Shown: positions 16,483-25,713, counted from the first letter of the stretch. The stretch is 64,000 nucleotides of DNA from CAIKZZ01 sp035524495 (GCA_035524495.1 DATKOR010000078.1:1-64000), one strand, 5' to 3'. Made by a program: numbers and translations. The notes: a model not told the origin generated them from the letters alone.

Positions 16483-19474
16483 TGAGGCGCGCCCCTTCGC
16501 GATCGTAGAACACGGGCGAGACGACCTTGGCCGGAATGTCGCCGGTCGGCATCGGGATCCACAGCGTCTGGCCCATCCGCGCCCGGCCGCCCGCCACGGC
16601 GCCGAGCGCGATCGAGCGCCCGAGCGCCGCGCTGAAGTACGAGGAGGTGACGTGCCCGATCATCTTCATCGGCGGCGACTGTCCCGGGGTTGCGACGACT
16701 TGCGCGCCCTCCTCGAGCACGACGGCGGGATCCTGGGTCTCGAGCCCGACGAGCTGCTTGCGGCCCGGGTCCTTCATCCTCGCGCGCTCGAGCGAGCGCT
16801 TGCCGACGAAATCGGGCTTCTGCTTGCCGATCGCCCAGGCGACGCCCGCGTCGTCGGGCGTCATCGTGCCGTCCGTGTCTTGCCCGACGATGATGTAGCC
16901 CTTCTCGGCGCGCAGAACGTGCATGGCCTCCGTGCCGTACGGCACGATGCCGAGGGGCTCGCCGGCGGCGTGGATGGCCGCCCACACGTCGCTGCCGTAG
17001 TCGGCGGGTACGTTGACCTCAAAGCCCAGCTCGCCGCTGAAGCTCACGCGGATCAGCATCATCGGTACGCCGCAGATCGTTCCGCGCGCGACGCCCATGT
17101 GCGGCAGCGCCCCCGCGGACAGGTCGACGCCGGCCACGAGCCTCGCGAGCACCTCGCGCGCGCGCGGCCCCTGGACCGCGACGACGGCCCACTGCTCGGT
17201 CGTCGAGGTCGTCCACACCGAGAGGTCGGTCCACTCGGTCTGCAGGTAGTCCTCCATCATCGCAAACACGCGCGCGGCGCCGCCGGTGGTCGTGGTGACG
17301 TGGAAGCGGTCCTCGGCGAGGCGCGCGACCACGCCGTCGTCGTACACGAAGCCGTCGTCGCGCAGCAGGATCCCGTAGCGCGACCGGTTCACGGCGAGGT
17401 TCGACCAGTTGTTGACGTACAGGCGGTTCAGAAACGTCGCCGCGTCCTTGCCGACAACCTCGATCTTGCCGAGCGTCGATGCGTCGAACATCCCGACGCC
17501 GCGCCGCACCGCCAGACACTCACGGTTGACCGCGGCATGCATGTCCTCGGCGCCGATCGGGAAGTAGCGGGCGCGCTTCCACAGCCCCACGTCCTCGAAC
17601 ACCGCGCCCCGCGCGCGCGCCCACTCGTCGCTCGGCGTGCGCCGCACGGGGTCGAAGAGGTCGCCGCGTGCGGGACCTGCGAAGCTGCCGAAGGTGACGG
17701 GCGTGTACGGCATCCGGAACGTCGTCAGGCCGACGTCCGGGATGCGTCGCTCCGACTCCGCCGCGACGAAGCCGAGCGCATTGAGGCCCGAGGTCTTGCC
17801 CTGGTCCGTCGCCATGCCGGTCGTCGTGTAGCGCTTAATGTGCTCGATCGACTCAAAGCCCTCGCGGCGTGCGAGCGCGAGGTCGCGCGTCGTAACGTCG
17901 TTCTGGAAGTCGACGAAGGCCTTCGCCGGCGGCGTGAGTCCCGCCGGCTGCGGCAGGGCGCCGGGCTGGCCGGCGATGCCGGCATCGAGTGCCTGCGCGG
18001 CGTAGCGCGTGGCGGCCGCCCGCCCGCCCGCGGCCGCGGCACCGGCCGCGGCACCGTCGTCGAGTACCGCCGCGAGCCCGTTGACGCCGCGCGCGGCGCC
18101 GGCCGAGCGTGTGCGCTCGGCCGGCGCACCCGGCACGAACGCGCCGAGCGCGTCGTCGAAGCTGAGCTTGCCGCGCGACTGCGAGTGCAGGTGCACGCTC
18201 GGCGTGTAGCCGCCCGACATCAGGAGCACGTCGCAGTCGTGCGTGGCGCCGGCCGTGACGCGGCCATCGGCGGCGACGCGGCCGAGCGTCACGGCGCCGA
18301 TCCGGAGCCGCCCGCCGGTGGCGAGCACGGTCGCGCCGGCATCGATCGGCAGCGCGGCGCGGCGCGCCGCGCTCTCGGCCGGGCCCGGCGCGTGGCCGGC
18401 GGGGCGGACGTCGGCGATCGCGGCGATCGTGATGCCGGCGGCGGCCAGATCGAGCGCCGCGCGGTAGGCCGCATCGCAGCCGGCGGCAACGACGGCGCGC
18501 GTGCCGACCCGCACCCCGTAGCGCTGCAGGTAGGTCCGCGCCGCCGAGGCAAGCATCACGCCGGGCCGGTCGTTGCCGGGAAAAATCAGCGGGCGCTCGA
18601 TCGCGCCCGTCGCGAGCACCACCTCACGCGCGCGCACCTGCCACAGTCGCTCGCGCGGCAGGTGCGTCGGGGGCAGCGGCAGGTGGTCGGTGACGCGCTC
18701 GACGAGCCCGATCAGGTTGTGGGGGAAGTAGCCGAACGCCGTGGTCCGCGGCAGCAGCGTCACGCGCTCATGACGGGCGAGCGTCGCGACCGTCGCCGCG
18801 ACCCAGTCGGCGGCGCGGCCGCCGTTGATCGTGGCGTCGCTCGCGTCGAGCAGCGAGCCACCGAGCTCCGCCTGCTCATCGCACAGTATCACGCGCGCAC
18901 CGGCTGCTGCGGCCTCGAGTGCCGCCGCGAGCCCCGCGGGCCCGCCGCCGACCACGAGCACGTCGCAGTGCGCGAAGCGCTGGGCGTAGCGGTCGGGGTC
19001 GGGCAGCGTCGGCGCAACGCCGAGGCCCGCGGTGGCGCGGATCTTCGGCTCGTAGAGCGCCTTCCACGCGCCGCGCGGCCACATGAAGGTCTTGTTGTAG
19101 AAGCCCGCCGGGATCAGCGGCGACAGCAGGTTGTTGATCGCACCGACGTCGAAGGCGAGGCTGGGCCAGCGGTTCTGGCTCTCGGCGATCAGCCCGTCGT
19201 AGAGCTCGACCTGCGTCGCGCGCAGGTTCGGCGTGCGGCGCGCCGCGTCCCGCAGCACCGCGACGAGCGCGTTCGGCTCCTCCGGGCCCGCACCGAGCAC
19301 GCCGCGTGCGCGGTGGTACTTGAACGAGCGCCCGAGGAGATGCACGCCGTTGGCGAGCAGTGCCGAGGCGAGGGTGTCGCCGGCGCAGCCGAGGTAGGTG
19401 CGCTCGTCGAAGCGGAACGAGACGGGGCGCGAGCGGTCGATGCGCCCGCCGCTCGCGGTGCGAAAGCTGCTCAT
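16475..19474 (-). CDS. soxA: sarcosine oxidase alpha subunit
   Basis: 999 residues, full family length. An N-terminal Fer2-like domain without iron-sulfur cysteines (about 15-95) is followed by the NAD+-binding Rossmann motif VLVVGGGPAGLAAALEAA at 172-189. The C-terminal third (about 600-990) is a GcvT-like THF-binding domain with VSFSGELGFEVNVP. The alpha subunit binds NAD+ and uses folate to trap the methylene group. The start ATG overlaps the soxD stop (ATGA), and the 3' end overlaps soxG, so translation of the four subunits is coupled. Confidence 0.96.
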   Translation of the reverse strand: MSSFRTASGGRIDRSRPVSFRFDERTYLGCAGDTLASALLANGVHLLGRSFKYHRARGVLGAGPEEPNALVAVLRDAARRTPNLRATQVELYDGLIAESQNRWPSLAFDVGAINNLLSPLIPAGFYNKTFMWPRGAWKALYEPKIRATAGLGVAPTLPDPDRYAQRFAHCDVLVVGGGPAGLAAALEAAAAGARVILCDEQAELGGSLLDASDATINGGRAADWVAATVATLARHERVTLLPRTTAFGYFPHNLIGLVERVTDHLPLPPTHLPRERLWQVRAREVVLATGAIERPLIFPGNDRPGVMLASAARTYLQRYGVRVGTRAVVAAGCDAAYRAALDLAAAGITIAAIADVRPAGHAPGPAESAARRAALPIDAGATVLATGGRLRIGAVTLGRVAADGRVTAGATHDCDVLLMSGGYTPSVHLHSQSRGKLSFDDALGAFVPGAPAERTRSAGAARGVNGLAAVLDDGAAAGAAAAGGRAAATRYAAQALDAGIAGQPGALPQPAGLTPPAKAFVDFQNDVTTRDLALARREGFESIEHIKRYTTTGMATDQGKTSGLNALGFVAAESERRIPDVGLTTFRMPYTPVTFGSFAGPARGDLFDPVRRTPSDEWARARGAVFEDVGLWKRARYFPIGAEDMHAAVNRECLAVRRGVGMFDASTLGKIEVVGKDAATFLNRLYVNNWSNLAVNRSRYGILLRDDGFVYDDGVVARLAEDRFHVTTTTGGAARVFAMMEDYLQTEWTDLSVWTTSTTEQWAVVAVQGPRAREVLARLVAGVDLSAGALPHMGVARGTICGVPMMLIRVSFSGELGFEVNVPADYGSDVWAAIHAAGEPLGIVPYGTEAMHVLRAEKGYIIVGQDTDGTMTPDDAGVAWAIGKQKPDFVGKRSLERARMKDPGRKQLVGLETQDPAVVLEEGAQVVATPGQSPPMKMIGHVTSSYFSAALGRSIALGAVAGGRARMGQTLWIPMPTGDIPAKVVSPVFYDREGARLNG

Positions 19475-19764
19475 GGCGCGCTCCGGCCGGCGGTCGCCGG
19501 CGGCGCCTCGCCGCTACGATAGGTGGCGACGAACTGGTCGGTGGTGGTGTCGCGCAGCGCGTTGAAGAAGCGGCCGCAGCCGCGCGCGTGGCGCCAGCGC
19601 TCGGCGTACACGCCGCGCGTGTTCTTGCGCAGGTAGAGGTAAGCGGCCCACTCGTCGTCGGAGACGCTCGCCGGGTTGGCCGGGCGCGCGACGTGCGCCT
19701 GTCCGCCGTGCGCGAATTCGAGCTCGGGGCGCGGGCCGCAGTACGGGCAGTCGATCAGCAGCAT
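19471..19764 (-). CDS. soxD: sarcosine oxidase delta subunit
   Basis: 97 residues. The zinc ligands known for this subunit can be placed directly: Cys6 and Cys9 in CPYCG, His59 and Cys63 in RHARGCGRFF. The RPANPASVSDDEWAAYLYLR block is characteristic of the family. SoxD is a small zinc-binding structural subunit of heterotetrameric sarcosine oxidase. It lies 10 bp after soxB and overlaps soxA by four bases. Confidence 0.95.
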   Translation of the reverse strand: MLLIDCPYCGPRPELEFAHGGQAHVARPANPASVSDDEWAAYLYLRKNTRGVYAERWRHARGCGRFFNALRDTTTDQFVATYRSGEAPPATAGRSAP

Positions 19765-19774
19765 GCGAAAGCCT

Positions 19775-21028
19775 TCAGTGCGCGACCGCCGCCGCGGCCG
19801 CCTCGTCGATCAGGAGCCCGTCGCGGAAGCGCTCGATCGTGAACGGCGCGTTGATCGGGTGCGGCTCGTCCTTGGCGATGGTCCACGCGAACAGGTGCGC
19901 CGAGCCCGGCGTCGCCTTGAAGCCGCCGGTGCCCCAGCCGCAGTTGACGTAGAGCCCCGGCACCGGCGTCCTGGCGATGATCGGCGAGCGGTCCGGGGTC
20001 ACGTCGACGATGCCGCCCCAGTTCCTGAGCATCTTCATGCGCCGCACCATCGGAAACAGCTCGCAGATCGCCTCGAGCGTGTGCGTGTTGATGTGCAGCG
20101 CGCCGCGCTGCGTGTACGAGTTGTAGGCGTCGGTGCCGGCACCGATCACGAGCTCGCCCTTGTCGGACTGGCTCATGTAGGCGTGGATCGTGTTCGACAT
20201 CACGACGCAGGGCATCAGCGGCTTGACGGGCTCCGACACCAGCGCCTGCAGCGGGAAGCTCTCGAGCGGCAGCGCGACGCCCGCGTAGCCGAGCACGACG
20301 CTGGTGTGGCCCGCGGCCGACACGCCGACCTTGCGCGCACGGATCGGGCCGCGGCTCGTCTCGAGGGCCTCGACCGCGCCCCGGCCGTCGCGCCGGATGC
20401 CGGTGACCTCGCAGTTCTCGATGATGTCGACGCCGAGCGCGTCGGCGGCGCGCGCGTAGCCCCAGGCGACGGTGTCGTGGCGCGCCGTGCCGCCGCGGCG
20501 CTGCAGCGCGGCGCCGAGCACCGGGTAGCGGATGTTCTTCTCGATGTTCAGCATCGGGCAGAACGCCTTGGCTTCCTCCGGCGTCAGCCACTCGTTGTCG
20601 ACGCCGTTGCCGCGGTTGGCGTGCACGTGGCGCTTGATGACCTGGGTGTCGTGCACCGTGTGCGCCAGCATCATGACGCCGCGCGGCGAGAACATCACGT
20701 TGTAGTTGAGGACCTGCGACAGGTCGCGCCACAGCTTGAGCGAGTGGTCGTAGAGCGCGGCGCTTTCATCGAACAGGTAGTTCGAGCGGATGATCGTCGT
20801 GTTGCGGCCGGTGTTGCCGCCGCCGATCCAGCCCTTCTCGACGACCGCGATGTTCGTCAGCCCGTGCTCGGCCGCGAGGTAGTACGCGGCGCCGAGCCCG
20901 TGGCCGCCACCGCCGACGATGACGGCATCGTACTCCGGCTTCGGGGCCGCACGGCGCCACTGCGGCCGCCAGCCGAGGTGGCCCCCGAAGGCCTCGCGCA
21001 GCAGCGACCAGGCCGAGAACTTCTGCAT
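19775..21028 (-). CDS. soxB: sarcosine oxidase beta subunit
   Basis: A 417-residue flavoprotein. The FAD-binding motif VIVGGGGHGLGAAYYLA is near residues 37-53 and is followed by GGGNTGRNTTIIRSNYL, typical of SoxB. His184 in the TARHDTVAWGYAR segment matches the position of the histidine that binds FMN covalently in characterised SoxB. The beta subunit oxidises sarcosine. The ATG at 21028 overlaps the upstream dehydrogenase stop by one base (TGATG), so the FAD-GcvT enzyme and sarcosine oxidase are made from one message. Confidence 0.96.
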   Translation of the reverse strand: MQKFSAWSLLREAFGGHLGWRPQWRRAAPKPEYDAVIVGGGGHGLGAAYYLAAEHGLTNIAVVEKGWIGGGNTGRNTTIIRSNYLFDESAALYDHSLKLWRDLSQVLNYNVMFSPRGVMMLAHTVHDTQVIKRHVHANRGNGVDNEWLTPEEAKAFCPMLNIEKNIRYPVLGAALQRRGGTARHDTVAWGYARAADALGVDIIENCEVTGIRRDGRGAVEALETSRGPIRARKVGVSAAGHTSVVLGYAGVALPLESFPLQALVSEPVKPLMPCVVMSNTIHAYMSQSDKGELVIGAGTDAYNSYTQRGALHINTHTLEAICELFPMVRRMKMLRNWGGIVDVTPDRSPIIARTPVPGLYVNCGWGTGGFKATPGSAHLFAWTIAKDEPHPINAPFTIERFRDGLLIDEAAAAAVAH

Positions 21029-23487
21029 CAGCCCCTCAGATCGTTGTTGTCCGGATCGTACGGCGACTCCACGAGCACCGTCGCCTTCCGGCGCTCGCCG
21101 AGGATCTCGACCTCGAGCGCCGTGCCGGGTGCTGCGTAGTCAGGCTTGACGTAGCCGATCGCGAGGCTCTTCTTCAGGAAGTGGCCGTAGTAGCCGGACG
21201 TCGCGCGGCCGATCATCTGGCCGCGGGTATCGAAGATCGGCTCGTTGCCGAGCGGATCGGCGTCGACGACGCCGTGGACCTCAAGCGTGATGAAGCGGTT
21301 CGGCACGCCCCGGGCCTGCTGCTTCTCGAGTGCCTCGCGGCCGATGAACGGGCCCTTGTTCATGCGCACGAAGCGGTCGAGCGAGCACTCGAAGGGCGTG
21401 TAGTCGCGGGTCATGTCGCTGCCCCACATGCGGTAGGACTTCTCGAGGCGCAGCGACTCCATCGCGCGCATGCCGACCATGCCGATGCCGTACTCGGCTC
21501 CGGCCGCGAAGATCGCGTCGAACAGGTGGTGGGCGTACTCGATCGGGAAGTGCAGCTCCCAGCCGAGCGCGCCGACGAAGTTGACCCGCAGCGCATACAC
21601 GTCCGGCGCGAGACCCACCTCGATGATCTGGCTGGTCAGCCAGGGAAACGAGGCGTTGTCGAGCTTGGCGTCGGTGAGCTTCGCAAGCAGGTCGCGGGTG
21701 CGCGGACCCGCGAGCACGAAGCAGCCCCGCGCGCTCGTGATGTTGCGCAGGTTGACCGAGCCGTCCTTCGGCACCAGGCGCCTCAGATAGTCGCTGTCGT
21801 AGCGCTCCGCGGCGCCGGCGCTCACCACGTAGAAGCGCTGCTCGCCGAGCTTGGTGATCGTGAACTCGGAGCGGATGCCGCCGCGCTTCGTCAGCGCATG
21901 GCAGAGCGCAATCCGGCCGATCTTGGTCGGGACCTTGTTTGCCACCAGGTGGTCGAGCCAGGCCTCGGCGCCGGGTCCGTCGACCTCATGCTTCGTGAAC
22001 GGCGTCAGGTCGATGACACCGACCTTCTCGCGCATCAGGCGCACTTCGTTGCCGACGTGCTCGAAGTAGTTCGTGCGACGGAAGCTCCACGCGTCGCGGC
22101 GCTCGACGCCGGGCGGGGCGAACCAGTTGGCGCGTTCCCAGCCGTAGCGCTGGCCGAACACGGCCCCCATGCGCGCCAGCTTGTCGTAGACCGGGCTCGT
22201 TTTCGCGGGCCGCGCGTCCTCGCGCTCCTCGTCGGGGAAGTGGATCGTGAAGACGTTGCGGTAGGTCTCCTCGTTCTTCGTCACGACGTAGCGCTTGGAG
22301 GTGTACGGGCCGAAGCGGCGCGGGTCGACCGCCAGCATGTCGATGCCGGGCTCGCCCTCGACGATCCACTCGGCGAGCTGCCAGCCGGAGCCGCCGGCTG
22401 CGGTGATGCCGAAGCTGTGGCCTTCGTTGAGCCACACGTTGCGCACCTCCCAGGCCGGACCCACCAGCGGACTCCCGTCGGGCGTGTACGAGATCGGGCC
22501 GTTGACGATGTCCTTGATGCCGCAGTGCTCGAGTGCCGGCACGCGGCGCTGGGCGGCCTCGACGTGCGGCAGCAACCGCTCGAGATCGCCTTCGAACAGG
22601 CTCTTCCCGAACCAGTCGGGCACGCCGTCCGCAAATCTCGCCGGGGCGCCGGCCTCGTAGGGCCCGAGGATCCACCCGAGCCGCTCCTCGCGCAGGTAGT
22701 AGGACTTGTCCGACTCGCGCAGCACGGCAAGCTCGCGCCCACCGCCCTGACGATAGGCCTTCAGCTCGGGCGATTCGTCGTAGACGATGTACTGGTGCTC
22801 GACGGGGATTGCGGGCACGTTGATGCCGAACATCCGCCCGGTCTCGAGGGCGTAGTTGCCGGTCGCGCACACGACGTGCTCGCAGGTGATCTCGCCCTTG
22901 GTCGTCGTCAGCCTCCATTCGCCGCTCGGCAGGCGCTTTGCGCCCGTGACGGCGGTCTGCTCGTAGATCTCCGCGCCGCCGGCACGGGCGCCCTTTCGCA
23001 GCGCCATCGTGAGGTCGGCTGGCGCGATGTGGCCGTCGTCCGGATGGTAGAGCGCGCCGATGATGTCGGGCGTGTCGCCGCCGTTGCCGAGGCTGACGAG
23101 CGGCCACAGCTCCTTGACCTCGCGCGGCGAGATCACCTGGAACGGCACGCCGATCGTGTTGGCCGTGCCGCAGTACTTGTAATACTCGTCCATGCGCGCT
23201 TTGCAGGTCGCGAGGCGCAGGTTGCCGGTCACGTGGAAACTGACGTCCTGGCCGGTCTCGGCCGGCAGGCGCTTGTAGAGGTCGACCGAGTACTTGTGCA
23301 GTTGGCCGACGGTGTAGCTCATATTGAAGAGCGGCAGCAGGCCCGCCGCATGCCAGGTCGAGCCCGCGGTCAGTTCGGAGCGCTCCAGCAGCACGACGTC
23401 CGACCAGCCCTTCTTCGCCAAGTGATAGAGCGTGCTGACGCCGACCGCGCCGCCGCCGATCACCACTACCCGGGCATGCGTCTTCAT
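21028..23487 (-). CDS. FAD-dependent dimethylglycine dehydrogenase-like protein with GcvT domain, copy 4
   Basis: 819 residues, first gene of the sox operon. It has the FAD motif VVVIGGGAVGVSTLYHL at 7-23, STWHAAG with the flavin-linking His46, and a C-terminal GcvT domain (about 430-819) with NFVGALGWELHFP. The ATG at 23487 is chosen over one ten codons upstream because GGAG sits nine bases before it and the Rossmann motif follows directly. Being coupled to soxB by a TGATG overlap, it most plausibly converts dimethylglycine to sarcosine, which SoxBDAG then oxidises. That assignment rests on gene order; the substrate is not visible in the sequence. Confidence 0.9.
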   Translation of the reverse strand: MKTHARVVVIGGGAVGVSTLYHLAKKGWSDVVLLERSELTAGSTWHAAGLLPLFNMSYTVGQLHKYSVDLYKRLPAETGQDVSFHVTGNLRLATCKARMDEYYKYCGTANTIGVPFQVISPREVKELWPLVSLGNGGDTPDIIGALYHPDDGHIAPADLTMALRKGARAGGAEIYEQTAVTGAKRLPSGEWRLTTTKGEITCEHVVCATGNYALETGRMFGINVPAIPVEHQYIVYDESPELKAYRQGGGRELAVLRESDKSYYLREERLGWILGPYEAGAPARFADGVPDWFGKSLFEGDLERLLPHVEAAQRRVPALEHCGIKDIVNGPISYTPDGSPLVGPAWEVRNVWLNEGHSFGITAAGGSGWQLAEWIVEGEPGIDMLAVDPRRFGPYTSKRYVVTKNEETYRNVFTIHFPDEEREDARPAKTSPVYDKLARMGAVFGQRYGWERANWFAPPGVERRDAWSFRRTNYFEHVGNEVRLMREKVGVIDLTPFTKHEVDGPGAEAWLDHLVANKVPTKIGRIALCHALTKRGGIRSEFTITKLGEQRFYVVSAGAAERYDSDYLRRLVPKDGSVNLRNITSARGCFVLAGPRTRDLLAKLTDAKLDNASFPWLTSQIIEVGLAPDVYALRVNFVGALGWELHFPIEYAHHLFDAIFAAGAEYGIGMVGMRAMESLRLEKSYRMWGSDMTRDYTPFECSLDRFVRMNKGPFIGREALEKQQARGVPNRFITLEVHGVVDADPLGNEPIFDTRGQMIGRATSGYYGHFLKKSLAIGYVKPDYAAPGTALEVEILGERRKATVLVESPYDPDNNDLRG

Positions 23488-23591
23488 CGTGGGATTCTCC
23501 GTTGCGGCCGCGCGCACGTCCGGCGGTTGCCGGAGCGGCGCGGGCGGTCGATCGCCGCGAAGTGTAACCGCCGGTCTGGCAACGACATCTC

Positions 23592-23618
23592 CATTTGCGA
23601 CAATGTCTGACGCAAATG
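23592..23618. promoter_or_regulatory. inverted repeat between sox operon and GlxA-like regulator
   Basis: CATTTGCG (23592-23599) and its exact inverse CGCAAATG (23611-23618) are separated by 11 bases, in the 188-bp divergent intergenic region. A related ATTTGC...GCAAAT pair occurs before the corrinoid operon at 24758-24784. It is a candidate binding site of the neighbouring AraC-type regulator. Confidence 0.55.
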
Positions 23619-23637
23619 CGCCAGCCGGTCGTATACT
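23607..23637 (+). promoter_or_regulatory. putative promoter of GlxA-like regulator gene
   Basis: TATACT at 23632-23637 matches five of six -10 bases. CTGACG at 23607-23612 is a four-of-six -35 at 19-bp spacing and overlaps the right arm of the inverted repeat, which would fit autoregulation. Confidence 0.35.
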
Positions 23638-23675
23638 TCGGTAGACCCTTAAACGGTCGCCGCCGGGGATGGTCC

Positions 23676-24683
23676 GTGAAGCCCGCGCCGCAGATCCGCA
23701 AGAGCCGCTTCGCCTTTCTGACGTTGCCGAATTACTCCGCGATCGCCGTGTCGAACGCGGTCGAGCCGCTGCGCATGGCCAACAGCGTGTCGGGGCAGGC
23801 CGCCTACGAGTGGGTGATCGCGAGCCTGGACGGTCAGGCGGTGCCGGCGAGCAACGGGCTTGCGCTCTCGCCGACGGTCGCGCTCGCCGACGTCGGTCGC
23901 GCCGACATCGTGTTTGTGTGCGGCGGGATCAACGTGCGCGAGGCGGTGTCGCCGGGACTGCTGGCGGCGCTGCGCCGGCTCGGCGAGCAGCGCCTCGCGC
24001 TCGGCGCGCTGTGCACCGGCGGGTACGCGCTCGCGCGCGCGGGGCTCCTCGATCGCTACCGGGCGACGATCCACTGGGAGAACCTCTCGGCGCTGCGCGA
24101 GGAGTTCCCGCGGGTGCTGATTTCCGACCAGCTGTTCACGATCGACCGCAATCGCTACACGTGCTCGGGCGGCGTCGCGCCGCTCGACCTGATGCTGAAC
24201 CTGATCGAGAGCAAGCTCGGTACCAGGATCGCGCAGCGGGTCTCCGAGCAGTTCATCGTCGATCGCATCCGCAGCGATCGCGACCGGCAGTACGTGCCGC
24301 TGCGGGCCCAGGTCGGCGTGTCGCACCAGAGCCTGATCAAGGTCGCCGAGCTGATGGAGGCGAACATCGAGAAGACGCTGTCGCTCGAGCGCATCGCCAA
24401 GGAGACGGGCCTGTCGCGGCGGCAGATCGAGCGGCTGTTCAAGCGCCACCTGAACTGCGTCCCGAAGCGCTACTACCTCGAGCTGCGCCTCAAGCGCGCG
24501 CGCGAACTCCTGCTGCAGACGGCGATGCCGATCATGGACATCACGACGGCCTGCGGCTTCCAGTCGCCGCCGCATTTCTCGAAGTGCTACCGCAAGCAGT
24601 TCGGCTACCCGCCGAGCGTCGAGCGCCAGACCCGTCCGCGCGGCGCGAGCGGGGTGGACGAGGAGCGTCGAACGCCGGCGTAG
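23676..24683 (+). CDS. GlxA/GbdR-like AraC-family transcriptional regulator
   Basis: 335 residues from the GTG at 23676, with GGGGA eight bases upstream; an ATG at 23595 would add 27 unrelated residues across the promoter region. The N-terminal DJ-1/PfpI-like domain (about 10-190) contains VFVCGGINV and the ALCTGGYALARAGLLD block. The C-terminal AraC helix-turn-helix pair (about 220-325) has LERIAKETGLSRRQIERLFKRH and ITTACGFQSPPHFSKCYRKQFGYPP. Regulators of this type include GbdR, which activates betaine and dimethylglycine catabolism in Pseudomonas. Divergence from the DMGDH-sox operon and the start of the corrinoid operon just downstream support a GbdR-like activator role. Confidence 0.9.
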   Translation: MKPAPQIRKSRFAFLTLPNYSAIAVSNAVEPLRMANSVSGQAAYEWVIASLDGQAVPASNGLALSPTVALADVGRADIVFVCGGINVREAVSPGLLAALRRLGEQRLALGALCTGGYALARAGLLDRYRATIHWENLSALREEFPRVLISDQLFTIDRNRYTCSGGVAPLDLMLNLIESKLGTRIAQRVSEQFIVDRIRSDRDRQYVPLRAQVGVSHQSLIKVAELMEANIEKTLSLERIAKETGLSRRQIERLFKRHLNCVPKRYYLELRLKRARELLLQTAMPIMDITTACGFQSPPHFSKCYRKQFGYPPSVERQTRPRGASGVDEERRTPA

Positions 24684-24997
24684 GTCCCGGGTCCGGTTGT
24701 CGGAATGCGACGCGGCGCGTGGCGCCGCCGGGCGGCGGGCCTTGGCCGTCCGGTCAGATTTGCGCCCGGTCCGGAAAAGCAAATTTACTCATGGAGCCAG
24801 CGAATAAAGGCACGCGGGCGCCGGCGTCGGTCCCCGGTTGACAGCCCGGGCCGGCACGGGGAAGGATGTCGTTTTGGGGCATGTGCCGGTCGCGAAACCG
24901 CCACCGCGCCCGGTCGCCAGCCCGTACCATCGCGAGCCAGCCGGGTCCACGTGCAAGTGGAGGGCGCGGCTCGCAAAAAAGCCTCGGGAGCACGTCG
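24684..24997. other. 314-bp intergenic region upstream of the corrinoid operon
   Basis: It contains an ATTTGC (24758-24763)/GCAAAT (24779-24784) inverted pair and a perfect TTGACA at 24838-24843, with only a weak -10 (AAGGAT at 24862-24867, 18-bp spacer). A 16-codon ATG frame at 24791-24841 has no ribosome-binding site. I looked for cobalamin riboswitch boxes and saw none. GGGAG at 24986-24990 serves the next gene. Confidence 0.5.
24758..24784. promoter_or_regulatory. ATTTGC/GCAAAT inverted repeat before the corrinoid operon
   Basis: ATTTGC (24758-24763) and GCAAAT (24779-24784) are separated by 15 bases. The same six-base arms occur at 13-base spacing within the repeat at 23592-23618, on the other side of the GlxA-like gene. 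Probable second site of the same regulator. Confidence 0.45.
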
Positions 24998-25696
24998 ATG
25001 TCCGACGATCAGAACGAAGCATTCGATCTCAACAGCCTGAACGATCAGGAGCTGACCGAGCAGGTGCACGACGACCTGTACAACGGCCTCAAGAACGAGG
25101 TCGAGGAAGCCACGCACATCTTCCTGAAGCGCGGCTGGGGGGCCGAGAAGATCCTCAACGACGCGCTCGTCGAGGGCATGCGCATCGTCGGCATCGACTT
25201 TCGCGACGGCATCCTGTTCGTGCCCGAGGTGCTGCTGGCCGCCAACGCGATGAAGGGCGGCATGGAGATCCTGCGCCCGCTGCTCGCGGAGACCGGCGTC
25301 GAGCCGATCGGCAAGATCGTCATCGGCACCGTCAAGGGCGACATCCACGACATCGGCAAGAACCTCGTTGGCATGATGCTCGAGGGCGCGGGCTTCGAGG
25401 TCATCGACCTCGGCATCAACAACCCGGTCGAGAAGTACCTCGCGGCGCTCGAGGCGCACCAGCCGGACATTCTCGGCATGTCGGCGCTGCTGACGACGAC
25501 GATGCCCTACATGAAGGTCGTGATCGACACGCTCAAGGAAAAGGGCATCCGCGACAAGTTCATCGTGCTCGTCGGCGGCGCGCCGCTGAACGAGGAGTTC
25601 GGCAAGGCGGTCGGCGCCGATGCCTACTGTCGCGATGCGGCGATCGCGGTCGAGACCGCGAAGTCGATGATCGCCACGCGCCGCGCGGCGCGCTGA
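24998..25696 (+). CDS. methyltransferase corrinoid protein (MttC/MtbC-like)
   Basis: 232 residues from the ATG at 24998, with GGGAG spaced seven bases before it. An N-terminal four-helix cap (about 20-100) precedes a Rossmann-like B12-binding domain. The base-off cobalamin motif is seen as Asp115-Ile-His117-Asp-Ile-Gly120 in VKGDIHDIGKN, with His117 the lower axial cobalt ligand. It is the only corrinoid carrier in the window and would accept methyl groups from the MttB proteins and donate them to the methyl-THF-forming enzyme encoded at 28185-29129. It begins the seven-gene one-carbon operon. Cytosolic. Confidence 0.95.
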   Translation: MSDDQNEAFDLNSLNDQELTEQVHDDLYNGLKNEVEEATHIFLKRGWGAEKILNDALVEGMRIVGIDFRDGILFVPEVLLAANAMKGGMEILRPLLAETGVEPIGKIVIGTVKGDIHDIGKNLVGMMLEGAGFEVIDLGINNPVEKYLAALEAHQPDILGMSALLTTTMPYMKVVIDTLKEKGIRDKFIVLVGGAPLNEEFGKAVGADAYCRDAAIAVETAKSMIATRRAAR

Positions 25697-25713
25697 GCGC
25701 GGAGGCGACGGCC

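Noticed and set aside
16460..19522. A 1020-codon plus-strand frame opposite soxA
   Set aside because: Its composition is Arg/Ala/Gly-rich with no domain, it lies exactly opposite a strong soxA, and it follows the antisense codon pattern of GC-rich genes.
24791..24841. A 16-codon frame that could be a leader peptide before the corrinoid operon
   Set aside because: No ribosome-binding site, no repeated or regulatory codons, and no attenuator hairpin downstream.
24684..24997. Possible cobalamin riboswitch before the corrinoid protein gene
   Set aside because: No B12-box-like string or recognisable aptamer core could be found. The region holds an inverted repeat and promoter-like elements only.
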